A stretch of DNA of 64,000 nt from Erythrobacter sp. Lineage in GTDB: Bacteria; Pseudomonadota; Alphaproteobacteria; Sphingomonadales; Sphingomonadaceae. Both the position numbers and the translations under genes were made by a program. Below the pieces are notes generated by a model, which did no database searches, had not been told where the DNA came from, and saw only the letters and a list, made by a program, of their open reading frames with translations. The stretch is from assembly GCF_024305245.1 (NCBI RefSeq), contig NZ_JAMWYX010000002.1:1-64000 (forward strand). The letters run 5' to 3'. Each line of letters starts with the position of its first letter. Within the stretch, counting starts at the first letter, position 1. Below are positions 18,368 to 26,396 of the stretch, in pieces.

Positions 18368-19216
18368 ATGGCGGATGATCACGACGCCCCTGAGCCTGCA
18401 ATCGTGGTCGAGGGGCTGGCCAACCGGTTCGGCGATTTCAGCGTTCACGAAGGGCTCGACCTCACGGTCAGGCGCGGCGAAATCCTCGGCGTGGTCGGCG
18501 GTTCGGGCAGCGGCAAATCGGTGCTGATGCGCTCCATCATCGGGCTTCAGCGGCCGAGCGAGGGCCGCATCGAAGTGCTGGGCGAGACCATCAGGGACAG
18601 CGATCCCGACAACATATACGGCGTGCGCAGCCGCTGGGGCGTGCTGTTCCAGGGCGGGGCGCTGTTTTCCACCCTGACAGTGGGCGAGAATGTCGAGGTG
18701 CCGCTCAAGAAGTTCTATCCCGACCTCGATGCAAGGCTGCGGGCCGAGATCGCGCGCTACAAGGTGATCCTGTCCGGCCTGCCGGAGAGCGCGGTGGCGA
18801 AATTCCCGTCCGAACTTTCGGGCGGGATGAAGAAGCGCGCCGGGCTTGCCCGCGCCCTGTCGCTCGATCCCGAACTGCTGTTCCTCGATGAGCCCACCGC
18901 CGGGCTCGATCCGATCGGCGCGGCCAAGTTCGACCGGCTGACACGCGAACTGAAGGAAACACTGGGTCTGACGGTGTTTCTGATAACCCATGATCTTGAT
19001 ACGCTGTACGAAATCTGCGACCGGGTGGCGGTGATTGCCGACAAGAAGATCATCGCTGTCGGCACCATTCCCGAACTGATCGCCACCGGCCATCCGTGGA
19101 TCGAGGAATATTTCAACGGCCCGCGCGGACGCGCTGCGCAGGCCTCGCACGACCGCAATCAGGCGCAGTCGGGCACGGCACAAACGACCGGGGCAAGCGC
19201 AGGGAAAGGTGGATAG
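18368..19216 (+). CDS. mlaF: Mla-type ABC ATPase
   Basis: A 282-aa ATPase energising MlaE-mediated lipid transport. Walker A GGSGSGKS, signature LSGGMKKRAGLARAL (the LSGGMxxRxxxARA form of the MlaF group) and Walker B LLFLDEPTAGLDPIGA are all intact. A hydrophilic Ala/Gln/Gly-rich C-terminal tail of about 30 residues extends past the domain. It starts 3 bp after the mlaE stop. Confidence 0.94.
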   Translation: MADDHDAPEPAIVVEGLANRFGDFSVHEGLDLTVRRGEILGVVGGSGSGKSVLMRSIIGLQRPSEGRIEVLGETIRDSDPDNIYGVRSRWGVLFQGGALFSTLTVGENVEVPLKKFYPDLDARLRAEIARYKVILSGLPESAVAKFPSELSGGMKKRAGLARALSLDPELLFLDEPTAGLDPIGAAKFDRLTRELKETLGLTVFLITHDLDTLYEICDRVAVIADKKIIAVGTIPELIATGHPWIEEYFNGPRGRAAQASHDRNQAQSGTAQTTGASAGKGG

Positions 19217-19258
19217 AATGTTGGACACACCGGCCTTGCGGCGTTCATAGGAAGCGGC

Positions 19259-20206
19259 ATGGAAACGAGAGCCAATCATCTCTGGGTCGGTGCGGTCACG
19301 CTGGTGCTGCTGGCGGGGCTGGCCGCATTCATCGTCTGGATCGCGCGTCTGGGCGAAGGCAAGCAGGACGAATTCGACATCTTCTACGGCCAGTCGGTAT
19401 CCGGCCTTGCCACCGGCAGCCAGGTGAGTTTTGCCGGCGTGCCGGTCGGTCAGGTGACCGAAATCGCACTGGCCAAGGATGATCCGGCCTTTGTGCGCGT
19501 GCGGATCAAGGTCAGGGACGACGTGCCGATGCTGGTCGGTACGCAGGCCACGATCGAGGCAAGCTTTACCGGAGTTTCCACCATCCTGCTGGACGGCGCG
19601 CGCAAGGATGCGCCGCCGATCACCTGCGAGACCACCGCATGTCCCGAAGGCGCGCCGGTGATTCCGCCGGGCAGCGGCGGGTTCGGGGCGATCGTTGCCA
19701 GCGCGCCGCTGCTGCTGGAACGGCTGGCGACGCTGACCGAACAGTTGAACACGCTGCTGGGGCCGGAAAACCAGCAGGAGATTTCGGGCATCATCCGCAA
19801 CACCAACCGTCTGACCGGCGGGCTGGCCGATGCCACGCCGGCGCTGGTCGCCAATATGGAACAGTTCGAAACCACGCTGACCGAATTCAACGAGACGCTC
19901 GACGCCGTCGAAAAGTTGACGCTCACCACCGACGAACTGGTCAGGACCGAAGGATCGCCGCTGGCCGAGGAGCTGCGCGGGACGTTGTCATCGGCCAATG
20001 ATGCGCTTGCCGCGCTGGCCGCCACGCTGGAGGACACCCGCCCGGCGGCCCGCCAGCTTCGCACCAGCACCTTGCCGAATGCCGAAGCGACCCTGCAGGA
20101 TCTGCGCGCCACCAGCCGCGCCTTGCGCGCGGTCACCGAAAAGCTGGAAAGCGAAGGCGCGGGCGCGCTGGTCGGGGGCAAGTCGCTGCCGGACTACAAG
20201 CCATGA
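19259..20206 (+). CDS. mlaD: MlaD/MCE domain lipid transport protein
   Basis: A 315-aa periplasmic substrate-binding subunit. One N-terminal membrane anchor (about residues 9-29) is followed by the MCE domain (residues 38-115: FDIFYGQSVSGLATGSQVSFAGVPVGQVTEI). A long C-terminal helical region rich in Thr/Leu/Glu follows, longer than E. coli MlaD, as in many alphaproteobacteria. Its TGA overlaps the ATG of the lipoprotein gene. Confidence 0.92.
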   Translation: METRANHLWVGAVTLVLLAGLAAFIVWIARLGEGKQDEFDIFYGQSVSGLATGSQVSFAGVPVGQVTEIALAKDDPAFVRVRIKVRDDVPMLVGTQATIEASFTGVSTILLDGARKDAPPITCETTACPEGAPVIPPGSGGFGAIVASAPLLLERLATLTEQLNTLLGPENQQEISGIIRNTNRLTGGLADATPALVANMEQFETTLTEFNETLDAVEKLTLTTDELVRTEGSPLAEELRGTLSSANDALAALAATLEDTRPAARQLRTSTLPNAEATLQDLRATSRALRAVTEKLESEGAGALVGGKSLPDYKP

Positions 20207-20820
20207 GGACAATCGATCGCATGACCTTCCGCAAATGGCCCGCCCTGATCGCTCTGCCACTGGCACTGGCGCTGCCCGGTTGCATCAGTCTGGGCGGCGA
20301 ACCGCCCGAAAGCCTGCTGACATTGAGCCCCGAAACACGTGCGCCGGTGGGTGCGGGTGCCGCCGCCGGGCCGAACCGTCCGGTAGTCGCAGTGATGCCG
20401 ATCGAAGCCGCGGCCAAGCTCGACGTGCTGCGCGTGCCGGTGGCGGTGTCGGACACCGAACTGGCCTATCTGCAAGAGGCATTCTGGGTCGAAAAACCGG
20501 CCCGCCTGTTCCGCGGCCTGCTCGGCGAAGCGATCCGCGCGCGCGGCGATGCGCTAGTGATGGACAGCGATGAAACCGTGGCGCTGGCGACAGTGACCTT
20601 GCGCGGCAACCTGATCGACATGGGCTATGTTGCGGCGGATTCGTCGGTCGTCGTGCGGTTCGATGCCGTCCGGATCGCAGCCGACGGCAACGCCACCACC
20701 CGCCGCTTCGAAGCGCGCGAAACCGGTGTCCCGGCAGAGGGCCCCGCAGTCGGCGCAGCGATCAACCGGGCGGCGAACACCGTCGCGGGCGAAGTCGCCA
20801 CGTGGGTTGCGGGGGGCTAG
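20203..20820 (+). CDS. ABC-type transport auxiliary lipoprotein (PF03886 type)
   Basis: A 205-aa outer-membrane lipoprotein with a lipobox (LPGC, Cys near residue 27) and the ABC_trans_aux/PqiC-like fold (VVAVMPIEAAAKLDVLRVPVAVSDTELAYLQEAFWVEKPARLF). It probably forms the outer-membrane end of the MlaEFD lipid pathway. The start overlaps the mlaD stop (ATGA); an internal ATG six codons later is possible. It ends 1 bp before the convergent atp12 stop. Confidence 0.88.
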   Translation: MRTIDRMTFRKWPALIALPLALALPGCISLGGEPPESLLTLSPETRAPVGAGAAAGPNRPVVAVMPIEAAAKLDVLRVPVAVSDTELAYLQEAFWVEKPARLFRGLLGEAIRARGDALVMDSDETVALATVTLRGNLIDMGYVAADSSVVVRFDAVRIAADGNATTRRFEARETGVPAEGPAVGAAINRAANTVAGEVATWVAGG

Positions 20821-20821
20821 A

Positions 20822-21538
20822 TCAGCCCCGCGCCAGCCGCGCGAACCCGCAGGCGCGCAGGAAATCGGCCTCGCGTTTGGCACGGCGTTCCTCGGCTTCC
20901 CAGTCGCGGCCCCACAGATCGGCCTGCCATTCTTCCTCGAGACACACCGCCTGCCACAGCGCCAGCGGCTCGTCCTCACCCGCCGCGTCGAACGCGGCGA
21001 GCGCGATCACCAGCGACGCAGCGAGTGTGGTCATAGCCTCGAGCCCGGCCAGCGCGAACGGATCGAGCGGTTCCAGCCGCGCGCGCAGCGCCGCCATTGC
21101 CGATTCCGGTTGCGGACGGTGGAGAATGCCGCTGACCCGCACCAGCGCGATGCCGTGATCGCTTTCGAAGCGGGTCAGCAATGGCTCCCACACCTCTTGC
21201 TGACGTGCATAGAGGGGCGCGTCGGGATCAGCGCGGTAACACAGCGTATCGGTTTCGGCATAGGTGACGAGATTGGCGATCACTCTGGCCGGATCGGACG
21301 CGACCACATCGATCGCGTAATCGGTCATGTCGCGAAACGGCAGGCTGGCGGGGTCGATGGTTTCGCCCTGCCGTCGCCATTCCGCCGCCAGCGCCTCACC
21401 CAGACCTTGCGTGGGTACCACCTGAGGCCGCCCGCCGACGGTCTTCACAGCGCGGCCATCGAGCATCACCTGATACCGGAGCGTTTCGGCGCCCGGCACC
21501 TCGGCAAGCGTCACTTCCTTGTAGAACCGCCGGATCAT
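20822..21538 (-). CDS. ATP12 family F1-ATPase assembly chaperone
   Basis: A 238-aa chaperone for F1-ATPase assembly, found in alphaproteobacteria and mitochondria. The typical opening RRFYKEVTL, the region LDGRAVKT(V)GG and the LPFRDMTDYAIDVVASDP block identify it. It is the last gene of a six-gene minus-strand run in which every junction overlaps. The window holds no ATP synthase genes. Confidence 0.88.
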   Translation of the reverse strand: MIRRFYKEVTLAEVPGAETLRYQVMLDGRAVKTVGGRPQVVPTQGLGEALAAEWRRQGETIDPASLPFRDMTDYAIDVVASDPARVIANLVTYAETDTLCYRADPDAPLYARQQEVWEPLLTRFESDHGIALVRVSGILHRPQPESAMAALRARLEPLDPFALAGLEAMTTLAASLVIALAAFDAAGEDEPLALWQAVCLEEEWQADLWGRDWEAEERRAKREADFLRACGFARLARG

Positions 21539-21792
21539 GGGTGCTGATCGCTCTTGGCGCGGTCACCGGCCTTCCACCGCTTGGCGATGATCGCCGGCAG
21601 GAAGAAGAATTCGAGCAGGCCGAGCACCGCCAGCCCCGCGCCCAGCGCCCACGGCAATTGCACCGGCAGCACATTGCGGGTGATCGCCACGCCCAGCAGC
21701 AGCAGGCCGAGCCCGCCGATGCGCGCTATGTTCATGATGATATAGCGGCGGCGGGCCTGCGCTTCGGCAGCGTCGCGGGCAGATTGGCTCAT
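21535..21792 (-). CDS. small membrane protein of unknown function
   Basis: An 85-aa protein with two membrane helices (about residues 20-36 and 43-66) and a basic, charged C-terminus. The N-terminal part (SQSARDAAEAQARRRYIIMNIARI) is hydrophilic. Start and stop both overlap the neighbours by 4 bp (ATGA), which supports expression. I do not recognise the family. Confidence 0.75.
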   Translation of the reverse strand: MSQSARDAAEAQARRRYIIMNIARIGGLGLLLLGVAITRNVLPVQLPWALGAGLAVLGLLEFFFLPAIIAKRWKAGDRAKSDQHP

Positions 21793-22457
21793 CCCAGCGC
21801 CTCCTCCAGCGCCGTCGCCAGCGCAGCGGATGTTTCGGCCACGCTCAGCGCGCCGCTCGCCATCAATTCGGCAGGCGCGTGGTATCCCCATGCGACACCG
21901 ATCGCCCGCACTCCGGCGCTGCGGGCCATCAGCATGTCGAAGCTGGTATCGCCGATCATCACTGCTTCACGCGGGGCGGCTCCGGCTTCGAACAGCGCGG
22001 CCTCCAGCATCGCCGGATGCGGTTTGGACGGATGCCGGTCGGCGGTCTGGAGCGAGATGAACATGTCGGCGATGCCGTGGGTCGCAAGGCACGCGGCCAG
22101 CCCGCGGTCGGACTTGCCGGTGGCGACTGCAAGGCTCCAGCCCGCATCGCGCAGATTGACGAGCAATTCGGCGATGCCATCATAAAGCGGTTCGTCGAGC
22201 AGGCCTTCCTCGCGCCGCGCACGGAAGCTGGAGCGGTAGAATTCGGTCACCGCGCGGGCCTGATCCTCGGGCAGGTCGGGGGCGAGGCTGCGCACCGCGA
22301 CCGGCAGGCTCAATCCGACGATCCGCCGCACCGCCTGCATATCGGGCCCGGCCAGCCCGGCGCGGGCAAAGGCGCGGTCCATCGCCCAGCAGACATCGGC
22401 CTGCCCGTCGACCAGCGTGCCGTCGCAATCGAACACGGCAAGGCGCACCGCGCTCAT
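21789..22457 (-). CDS. HAD family hydrolase, phosphoglycolate phosphatase-like
   Basis: A 222-aa HAD phosphatase. Motif I FDCDGTLVDGQ is at residues 8-18, motif II is in the VATGKSDRGL region, motif III is near SKPHPAMLEAA, and motif IV is MIGDTSFDM. Layout and size match phosphoglycolate phosphatase (Gph), but motif I has DG where Gph has DS, so the substrate is uncertain. Confidence 0.85.
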   Translation of the reverse strand: MSAVRLAVFDCDGTLVDGQADVCWAMDRAFARAGLAGPDMQAVRRIVGLSLPVAVRSLAPDLPEDQARAVTEFYRSSFRARREEGLLDEPLYDGIAELLVNLRDAGWSLAVATGKSDRGLAACLATHGIADMFISLQTADRHPSKPHPAMLEAALFEAGAAPREAVMIGDTSFDMLMARSAGVRAIGVAWGYHAPAELMASGALSVAETSAALATALEEALG

Positions 22458-23056
22458 GCGTCCGCGCCCCGCACCAGCTGTGCGAGCGCAGGAACGCCTG
22501 CGGTCTCAAGCCCTTCGGCAATCCGGGTGCGGTCTTCGGGCGGCTTGTTCTGCGACAGCTTGAAGGTGGGGCGCCAATCGCGCACCGCCATGTCGAACCC
22601 GACGATTCCCTTGAACAGCCCGGCCCATGTTTTCCCGGAGCTTTCCTCCGCCCGCCACGGTTCGCCGCCCAGCCGGGCCTCGTGCTTGGCGATGGCTGCG
22701 TGGAGGAATGCCTCCAACCCTTCATCCGCCATTCGCGTCACCGGGCCTTCGCATTCCAAGGACACGTAATTCCAGGTCGGCACGGTGTCGCGGTTGGCAT
22801 ACCAGCGCGGGGAGACATAGCCGTCCGGACCATTGACCACGATCAGCGCTTCCGCCCCGCCGGCTAGGTGCCCGGTCAGGGCATTGCGGGCCGAAAGGTG
22901 GAATTGCACCACCCCGTTGCCCGCCGACAGCAGGGGCGTGCGCGCCGCCCGCAGGCCTTCGGGTGTGGCAGCGAAGATCGTGCCGAACCCGATGTCGGCG
23001 ATCAGCTTTTCGCAGGCGGCAAGGTCATGGGAACGGAACTGGGGATCGGGATGCAT
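22454..23056 (-). CDS. FMN-binding PaiB-like protein
   Basis: A 200-aa protein of the PaiB family (FMN-binding negative transcriptional regulator, split-barrel fold). Recognised by the start (FRSHDLAACEKLIADIGFGTIF), the SARNALTGHLAGGAEALIVVNGPDGYVSPRWYANRDTVPTWNYVSLECEGPV core and the conserved LxGIVGFDMAV segment. Despite the family name no DNA-binding domain is visible, and an oxidoreductase-like role is possible. Its ATG shares one base with the stop of the pseudouridine synthase gene. Confidence 0.88.
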   Translation of the reverse strand: MHPDPQFRSHDLAACEKLIADIGFGTIFAATPEGLRAARTPLLSAGNGVVQFHLSARNALTGHLAGGAEALIVVNGPDGYVSPRWYANRDTVPTWNYVSLECEGPVTRMADEGLEAFLHAAIAKHEARLGGEPWRAEESSGKTWAGLFKGIVGFDMAVRDWRPTFKLSQNKPPEDRTRIAEGLETAGVPALAQLVRGADA

Positions 23057-24339
23057 CAGCGGCGCGAGCCTTTGGGCGGCCCCTTGGGGGCTGGCCGCGC
23101 TCTGTTGGCGGGGGGTTTGGCACCCTTGGGCGCGGGTTTGGCGGACTTGGGCGCGGGCTTTCCGGCAGGTTTGCCCGGCGCCTTCTTGCCCTTTTCCGCC
23201 GTCACACCGCGCGCACGGCGGGGTGCGCGGGTTTCTTTGCGCGCCTGTTTGAAGTGGCGGCGGGCCGCCTGCTTCTTTTCCTCCGGCGAGCGTTCCGGCA
23301 CCTCTTCGCGCAGCGGGGAGGCATCGGACAGGCCGGGATCGAAGCCCAGCACTTCCATGCTGGCGGAGAAATGCTGCGGCAGATCGGCGGTCACATCCAG
23401 CTTGCCGCCCGTTCCCTCTCCCGATTTCGGCTCGGAAATGATCAGGCGCCGCGCGTGGAGATGCATCTTGCGGCTGATTGCGCCGGTCAGGAAGGATTCC
23501 GGCCCGCCATATTTGCCGTCGCCCACAATCGGATGGCCGATGGCCGCCATGTGGACGCGCAGCTGGTGGGTGCGCCCAGTGAGCGGCTCCAGTTCCACCC
23601 ATGCAGCGCGTTCTCCGGCATGGTCGACCACGCGGTAACGGGTCTTGGCCGCTGCGCCGTTTTCCTCGTCGATATGCATCTTCTCGCCGCCGGTGCCGGG
23701 CTGTTTGGCGAGAGCGGCGTCGATCACGCCTTCGGACAGGGCGGGGTTGCCGACCACCAGCGCCCAATAGACTTTCCGCGCCGATCGGCTGGCGAAACGC
23801 TTGGAGAAACTGGCGGCACTGCCCGGCGTGCGCGCGATCAGCAGCACGCCCGAGGTATCCTTGTCGAGCCGGTGGACGAGGCGGGGACGCGGCGTCTTCT
23901 CGTCCTCCACAAACGCATCGAGCAAGCCGTCGACATGCTTGGTGGTCTTGCTGCCCCCCTGCGTGGCGAGGCCCGGCGGCTTGTTGAGCACGATCGCGCT
24001 CGGCGTTTCGCGAATCACCATCGCCTTGGCTTCGGCGATCTGCTCGGGGCTGAGCGTGCGGGTGCGCGGCGCAGCTTTGCGCGGGCCGGAGGCAGGCGGC
24101 TCCTCGCCGCCGGGCGGCACGCGCAGCTGTTGCCCTTCGGCCAGGCGATCCTCGGGCTTGGCGCGCTTGCCATCGACCCGGATCTGCCCGGTCCGTGCCC
24201 AGCGCGATACCGTGGCAAAGCCGATCTGCGGCAGGTTGCGTTTGAACCATCGGTCGAGCCGGATGCCGTCGTCATCCTCGCTGACCGTGAATTGCCGGAC
24301 GTTGTCGGCGGGTGCGCTGGTGTCCTTGCCCTCGCTCAT
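23056..24339 (-). CDS. RluA family pseudouridine synthase with a basic C-terminal tail
   Basis: A 427-aa enzyme isomerising uridine in rRNA (RluC/RluD group). It has an N-terminal S4 RNA-binding domain (residues about 15-75), then the catalytic core with the motif HRLDKDTSG, whose Asp is catalytic, and LEPLTGRTHQLRVHMA. The last 70 or so residues are a Lys/Ala/Pro/Arg-rich low-complexity tail not needed for the fold. The start at ATG 24339 overlaps the crcB stop by 4 bp. Confidence 0.9.
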   Translation of the reverse strand: MSEGKDTSAPADNVRQFTVSEDDDGIRLDRWFKRNLPQIGFATVSRWARTGQIRVDGKRAKPEDRLAEGQQLRVPPGGEEPPASGPRKAAPRTRTLSPEQIAEAKAMVIRETPSAIVLNKPPGLATQGGSKTTKHVDGLLDAFVEDEKTPRPRLVHRLDKDTSGVLLIARTPGSAASFSKRFASRSARKVYWALVVGNPALSEGVIDAALAKQPGTGGEKMHIDEENGAAAKTRYRVVDHAGERAAWVELEPLTGRTHQLRVHMAAIGHPIVGDGKYGGPESFLTGAISRKMHLHARRLIISEPKSGEGTGGKLDVTADLPQHFSASMEVLGFDPGLSDASPLREEVPERSPEEKKQAARRHFKQARKETRAPRRARGVTAEKGKKAPGKPAGKPAPKSAKPAPKGAKPPANRARPAPKGPPKGSRR

Positions 24340-24770
24340 GACACGCCCTGCGCGGCGATCAGCCCGATGATGATCGCCGCCATCCCGGCGCCCAGCGACA
24401 CCGCGCCGTAACCCAGCGCCTCGATCATCTGGCCGCGATGGAGCATCGTCACCAGTTCGGCGCTGAAGGCGCTGAAGGTGGTGAACCCGCCGAGCAGGCC
24501 GACTCCGATCGCCAGCCGCATGGTCTCGGCAGTTTCGGCCGAAGCCGTGCCGCGCGCCAGCCAGCCGAGCAGTGCGCCCATCAAAAGGCTGCCGACGAGG
24601 TTGACGCTCAGCGTCGCCCACGGAAAGCCGTCGGCGGTGCGCTGGCCCAGTACGTGGGTCAGCAGGCGTCCGGTCTGGTACCGGGCAAGCGCGCCCAGCG
24701 CGCCGCCACCGGCGACCAGCGCCGAAGCGGCAAGCGGAGAGAGTGCCAAGGGCATGGGGGAAGTGGTCAT
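24336..24770 (-). CDS. crcB: fluoride exporter CrcB/Fluc
   Basis: A 144-aa membrane protein that exports fluoride as a dual-topology dimer. The signature GGFTTFSAFSAE, the N-terminal GGALGALARY and the NLVGSLLMG segment are all present. The start is ATG 24770; a TTG two codons upstream is also in frame. It is first in the overlapping minus-strand operon. I looked for a fluoride riboswitch upstream and saw none. Confidence 0.93.
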   Translation of the reverse strand: MTTSPMPLALSPLAASALVAGGGALGALARYQTGRLLTHVLGQRTADGFPWATLSVNLVGSLLMGALLGWLARGTASAETAETMRLAIGVGLLGGFTTFSAFSAELVTMLHRGQMIEALGYGAVSLGAGMAAIIIGLIAAQGVS

Positions 24771-25011
24771 CGCCAAGGCTCTTAGCGGGGCTGGGGCGCT
24801 CTGCCTAGGCGGTGCGGCGCACGGTCCGGCGATGGCATGACGCTGACGGGTTGCGTTTCAGGCGGTGTTGGACTATCGGGGCCGGGTTTGGTGGGCGGTC
24901 CCTCGTGGGAATCGCCCCTCTATTATTGGTGTTTCACAGGCAATTCACCGCGTATCCCCGCATGATTCGGGCGGGCTCTGGCGTTTGGAAAAATTGAGGT
25001 AGTCGTCGTTT

Positions 25012-25218
25012 ATGCAAATCATGGTTCGCGATAACAATGTCGATCAGGCCCTGCGCGCGCTCAAGAAGAAGCTGCAGCGTGAAGGCGTTTATCGCGAAAT
25101 GAAGCTGCGTCGCCACTACGAAAAGCCCAGCGAGAAGCGCGCCCGTGAAAAGGCCGCAGCCGTTCGCCGCGCCCGCAAGATGGAGCGCAAGCGGATGGAG
25201 CGTGACGGGAGCAAATAA
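25012..25218 (+). CDS. rpsU: 30S ribosomal protein S21
   Basis: A 68-aa basic ribosomal protein with the family pattern [21 protein letters not shown] followed by [17 protein letters not shown] and a Lys/Arg-rich end. It is a single gene with an AT-richer upstream region (24905-25011) that must hold its promoter. Confidence 0.97.
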   Translation: MQIMVRDNNVDQALRALKKKLQREGVYREMKLRRHYEKPSEKRAREKAAAVRRARKMERKRMERDGSK

Positions 25219-25236
25219 TCCCGTCGCCGGGCGTGC

Positions 25237-25313
25237 GTTTCCTTGCGGAAACCCGCTTGAATCCCCTCTTCCGATCAGCCATCAGGGCGCGGCTTAACAC
25301 CGCGCCCTTCTGT
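25237..25313 (+). terminator. tandem hairpins after rpsU
   Basis: A first hairpin pairs GTTTCC (25237-25242) with GGAAAC (25247-25252). A second, stronger one pairs GGGCGCGG (25285-25292) with CCGCGCCC (25300-25307) and is followed by TTCTGT. They separate rpsU from the FKBP gene; the second is the better terminator. Confidence 0.6.
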
Positions 25314-25357
25314 CGTCTCACACGGCGCGAAAGCGTGCCGTCACGCAGGACAACACC

Positions 25358-25963
25358 ATGACCGAGATTACCCGCGTTCCGATCCGGCCCGTCGCAAAGG
25401 GCTCGCTGACCAAGCTGTGGATCGGCGTCATCCTCGCTATCGCCATCGGGGCGGGGCTGGCGTGGGCCGCAGTGCCGCGCGGGCTGAATGTCGACACGAT
25501 CACAGCCGGCACCGGCCCGATGCCTAAGGCGGGCGATGTATTGTTCATCAAATACAAGGGTATGCTAGCATCTGACGGCACGGTGTTCGACGAATCGCGC
25601 GACATTCCGCTGCCGGTGCAGGGCCTGTTCCCCGAAGGCACGCCGTTCCCGATCGAGGAAGGCGCGACCATTCCCGGCTTCTTCGAAGGGCTGCAGCAGA
25701 TGCAGAAGGGCGGCAAGTACACGCTCTTCATCCCCGCCGACAAAGCCTACGGGGCCGAACCGCCTCCGGGCGCGCCGATCCCGCCCAACGCCGATCTCGA
25801 ATTCGAGATCGAGGTGGTGGACGTGATGAGCCAGCAGACGTTCGAACGTAATCTCGGCATCTTGCAGCAGACGATGCAGGCCCAGATGGGCCCCGGCGGC
25901 CCCGGCGGCCCCGGCGGTCCGGGTGGCCCGGGCGGTGCACCTGCGCCTGTGCCGGGTCAGTAA
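25358..25963 (+). CDS. FKBP-type peptidyl-prolyl isomerase, membrane-anchored
   Basis: A 201-aa protein with an N-terminal membrane segment (about residues 20-42). The FKBP domain spans residues about 60-155 (GDVLFIKYKGMLASDGTVFDES ... IPGFFEGLQQMQKGGKYTLFIPADKAYG), and a C-terminal tail has five GPGGP-type repeats encoded by nearly identical GGCCCCGGC units. It probably assists folding in the periplasm. It lies 12 bp before gatC and may be co-transcribed. Confidence 0.9.
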   Translation: MTEITRVPIRPVAKGSLTKLWIGVILAIAIGAGLAWAAVPRGLNVDTITAGTGPMPKAGDVLFIKYKGMLASDGTVFDESRDIPLPVQGLFPEGTPFPIEEGATIPGFFEGLQQMQKGGKYTLFIPADKAYGAEPPPGAPIPPNADLEFEIEVVDVMSQQTFERNLGILQQTMQAQMGPGGPGGPGGPGGPGGAPAPVPGQ

Positions 25964-25975
25964 GGAGCGCTGGGC

Positions 25976-26278
25976 ATGTCGGTGGACAAGGCAACCGTCG
26001 CGAAAATCGCCAGTCTGGCGCGCATCAGCATGGATGATGCCGCGCTGGAACGGATGGTGCCCGAACTGAACGGCATCCTCCAATGGGTCGAACAATTGGG
26101 CGAAGTCGACGTGACCGGGATAGAGCCGATGGCGGCGGTGATCCCCAATACGCTGCGCCTGCGCGATGACGTGGTGGACGCCGATCCGCTGACCGGCGGC
26201 GGCAGGCAGGGCGATGTCCTTGCCAATGCCCCGGCGGCGGAACACGGGTTCTTTGGGGTGCCCAAGGTGATCGAGTGA
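25976..26278 (+). CDS. gatC: Asp-tRNA(Asn)/Glu-tRNA(Gln) amidotransferase subunit C
   Basis: A 100-aa stabilising subunit of the GatCAB transamidase, which makes Gln-tRNA(Gln) and/or Asn-tRNA(Asn) from misacylated precursors. The family start ([12 protein letters not shown]) and the motif [21 protein letters not shown] are present. A 119-bp gap with an inverted repeat separates it from gatA. Confidence 0.95.
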   Translation: MSVDKATVAKIASLARISMDDAALERMVPELNGILQWVEQLGEVDVTGIEPMAAVIPNTLRLRDDVVDADPLTGGGRQGDVLANAPAAEHGFFGVPKVIE

Positions 26279-26297
26279 ACACCGCAGGGCTTCACTC

Positions 26298-26387
26298 GAT
26301 CATCCTGAGCTTGTCGAAGGATTGCCTTTTATTTTTTGAACCTGCCCCTGAAGAAGGACAGCCCTTCGACAGGCTCAGGGCGAACGG
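26298..26387. repeat. REP-like inverted repeat between gatC and gatA
   Basis: Left arm CATCCTGAGCTTGTCGAAGG (26301-26320) and right arm CCCTTCGACAGGCTCAGGGC (26362-26381) are imperfect inverted copies separated by an AT-rich spacer. This CTTCGACA(G/A)GCTCAGG element is widespread in intergenic regions of proteobacteria. It lies inside an operon, so it may shape the mRNA between gatC and gatA. Confidence 0.75.
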
Positions 26388-26396
26388 TTGGAAACG

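Noticed and set aside
24771..24900. possible fluoride riboswitch upstream of crcB
   Set aside because: The conserved fluoride aptamer sequence and pseudoknot pairings could not be found on the minus strand.
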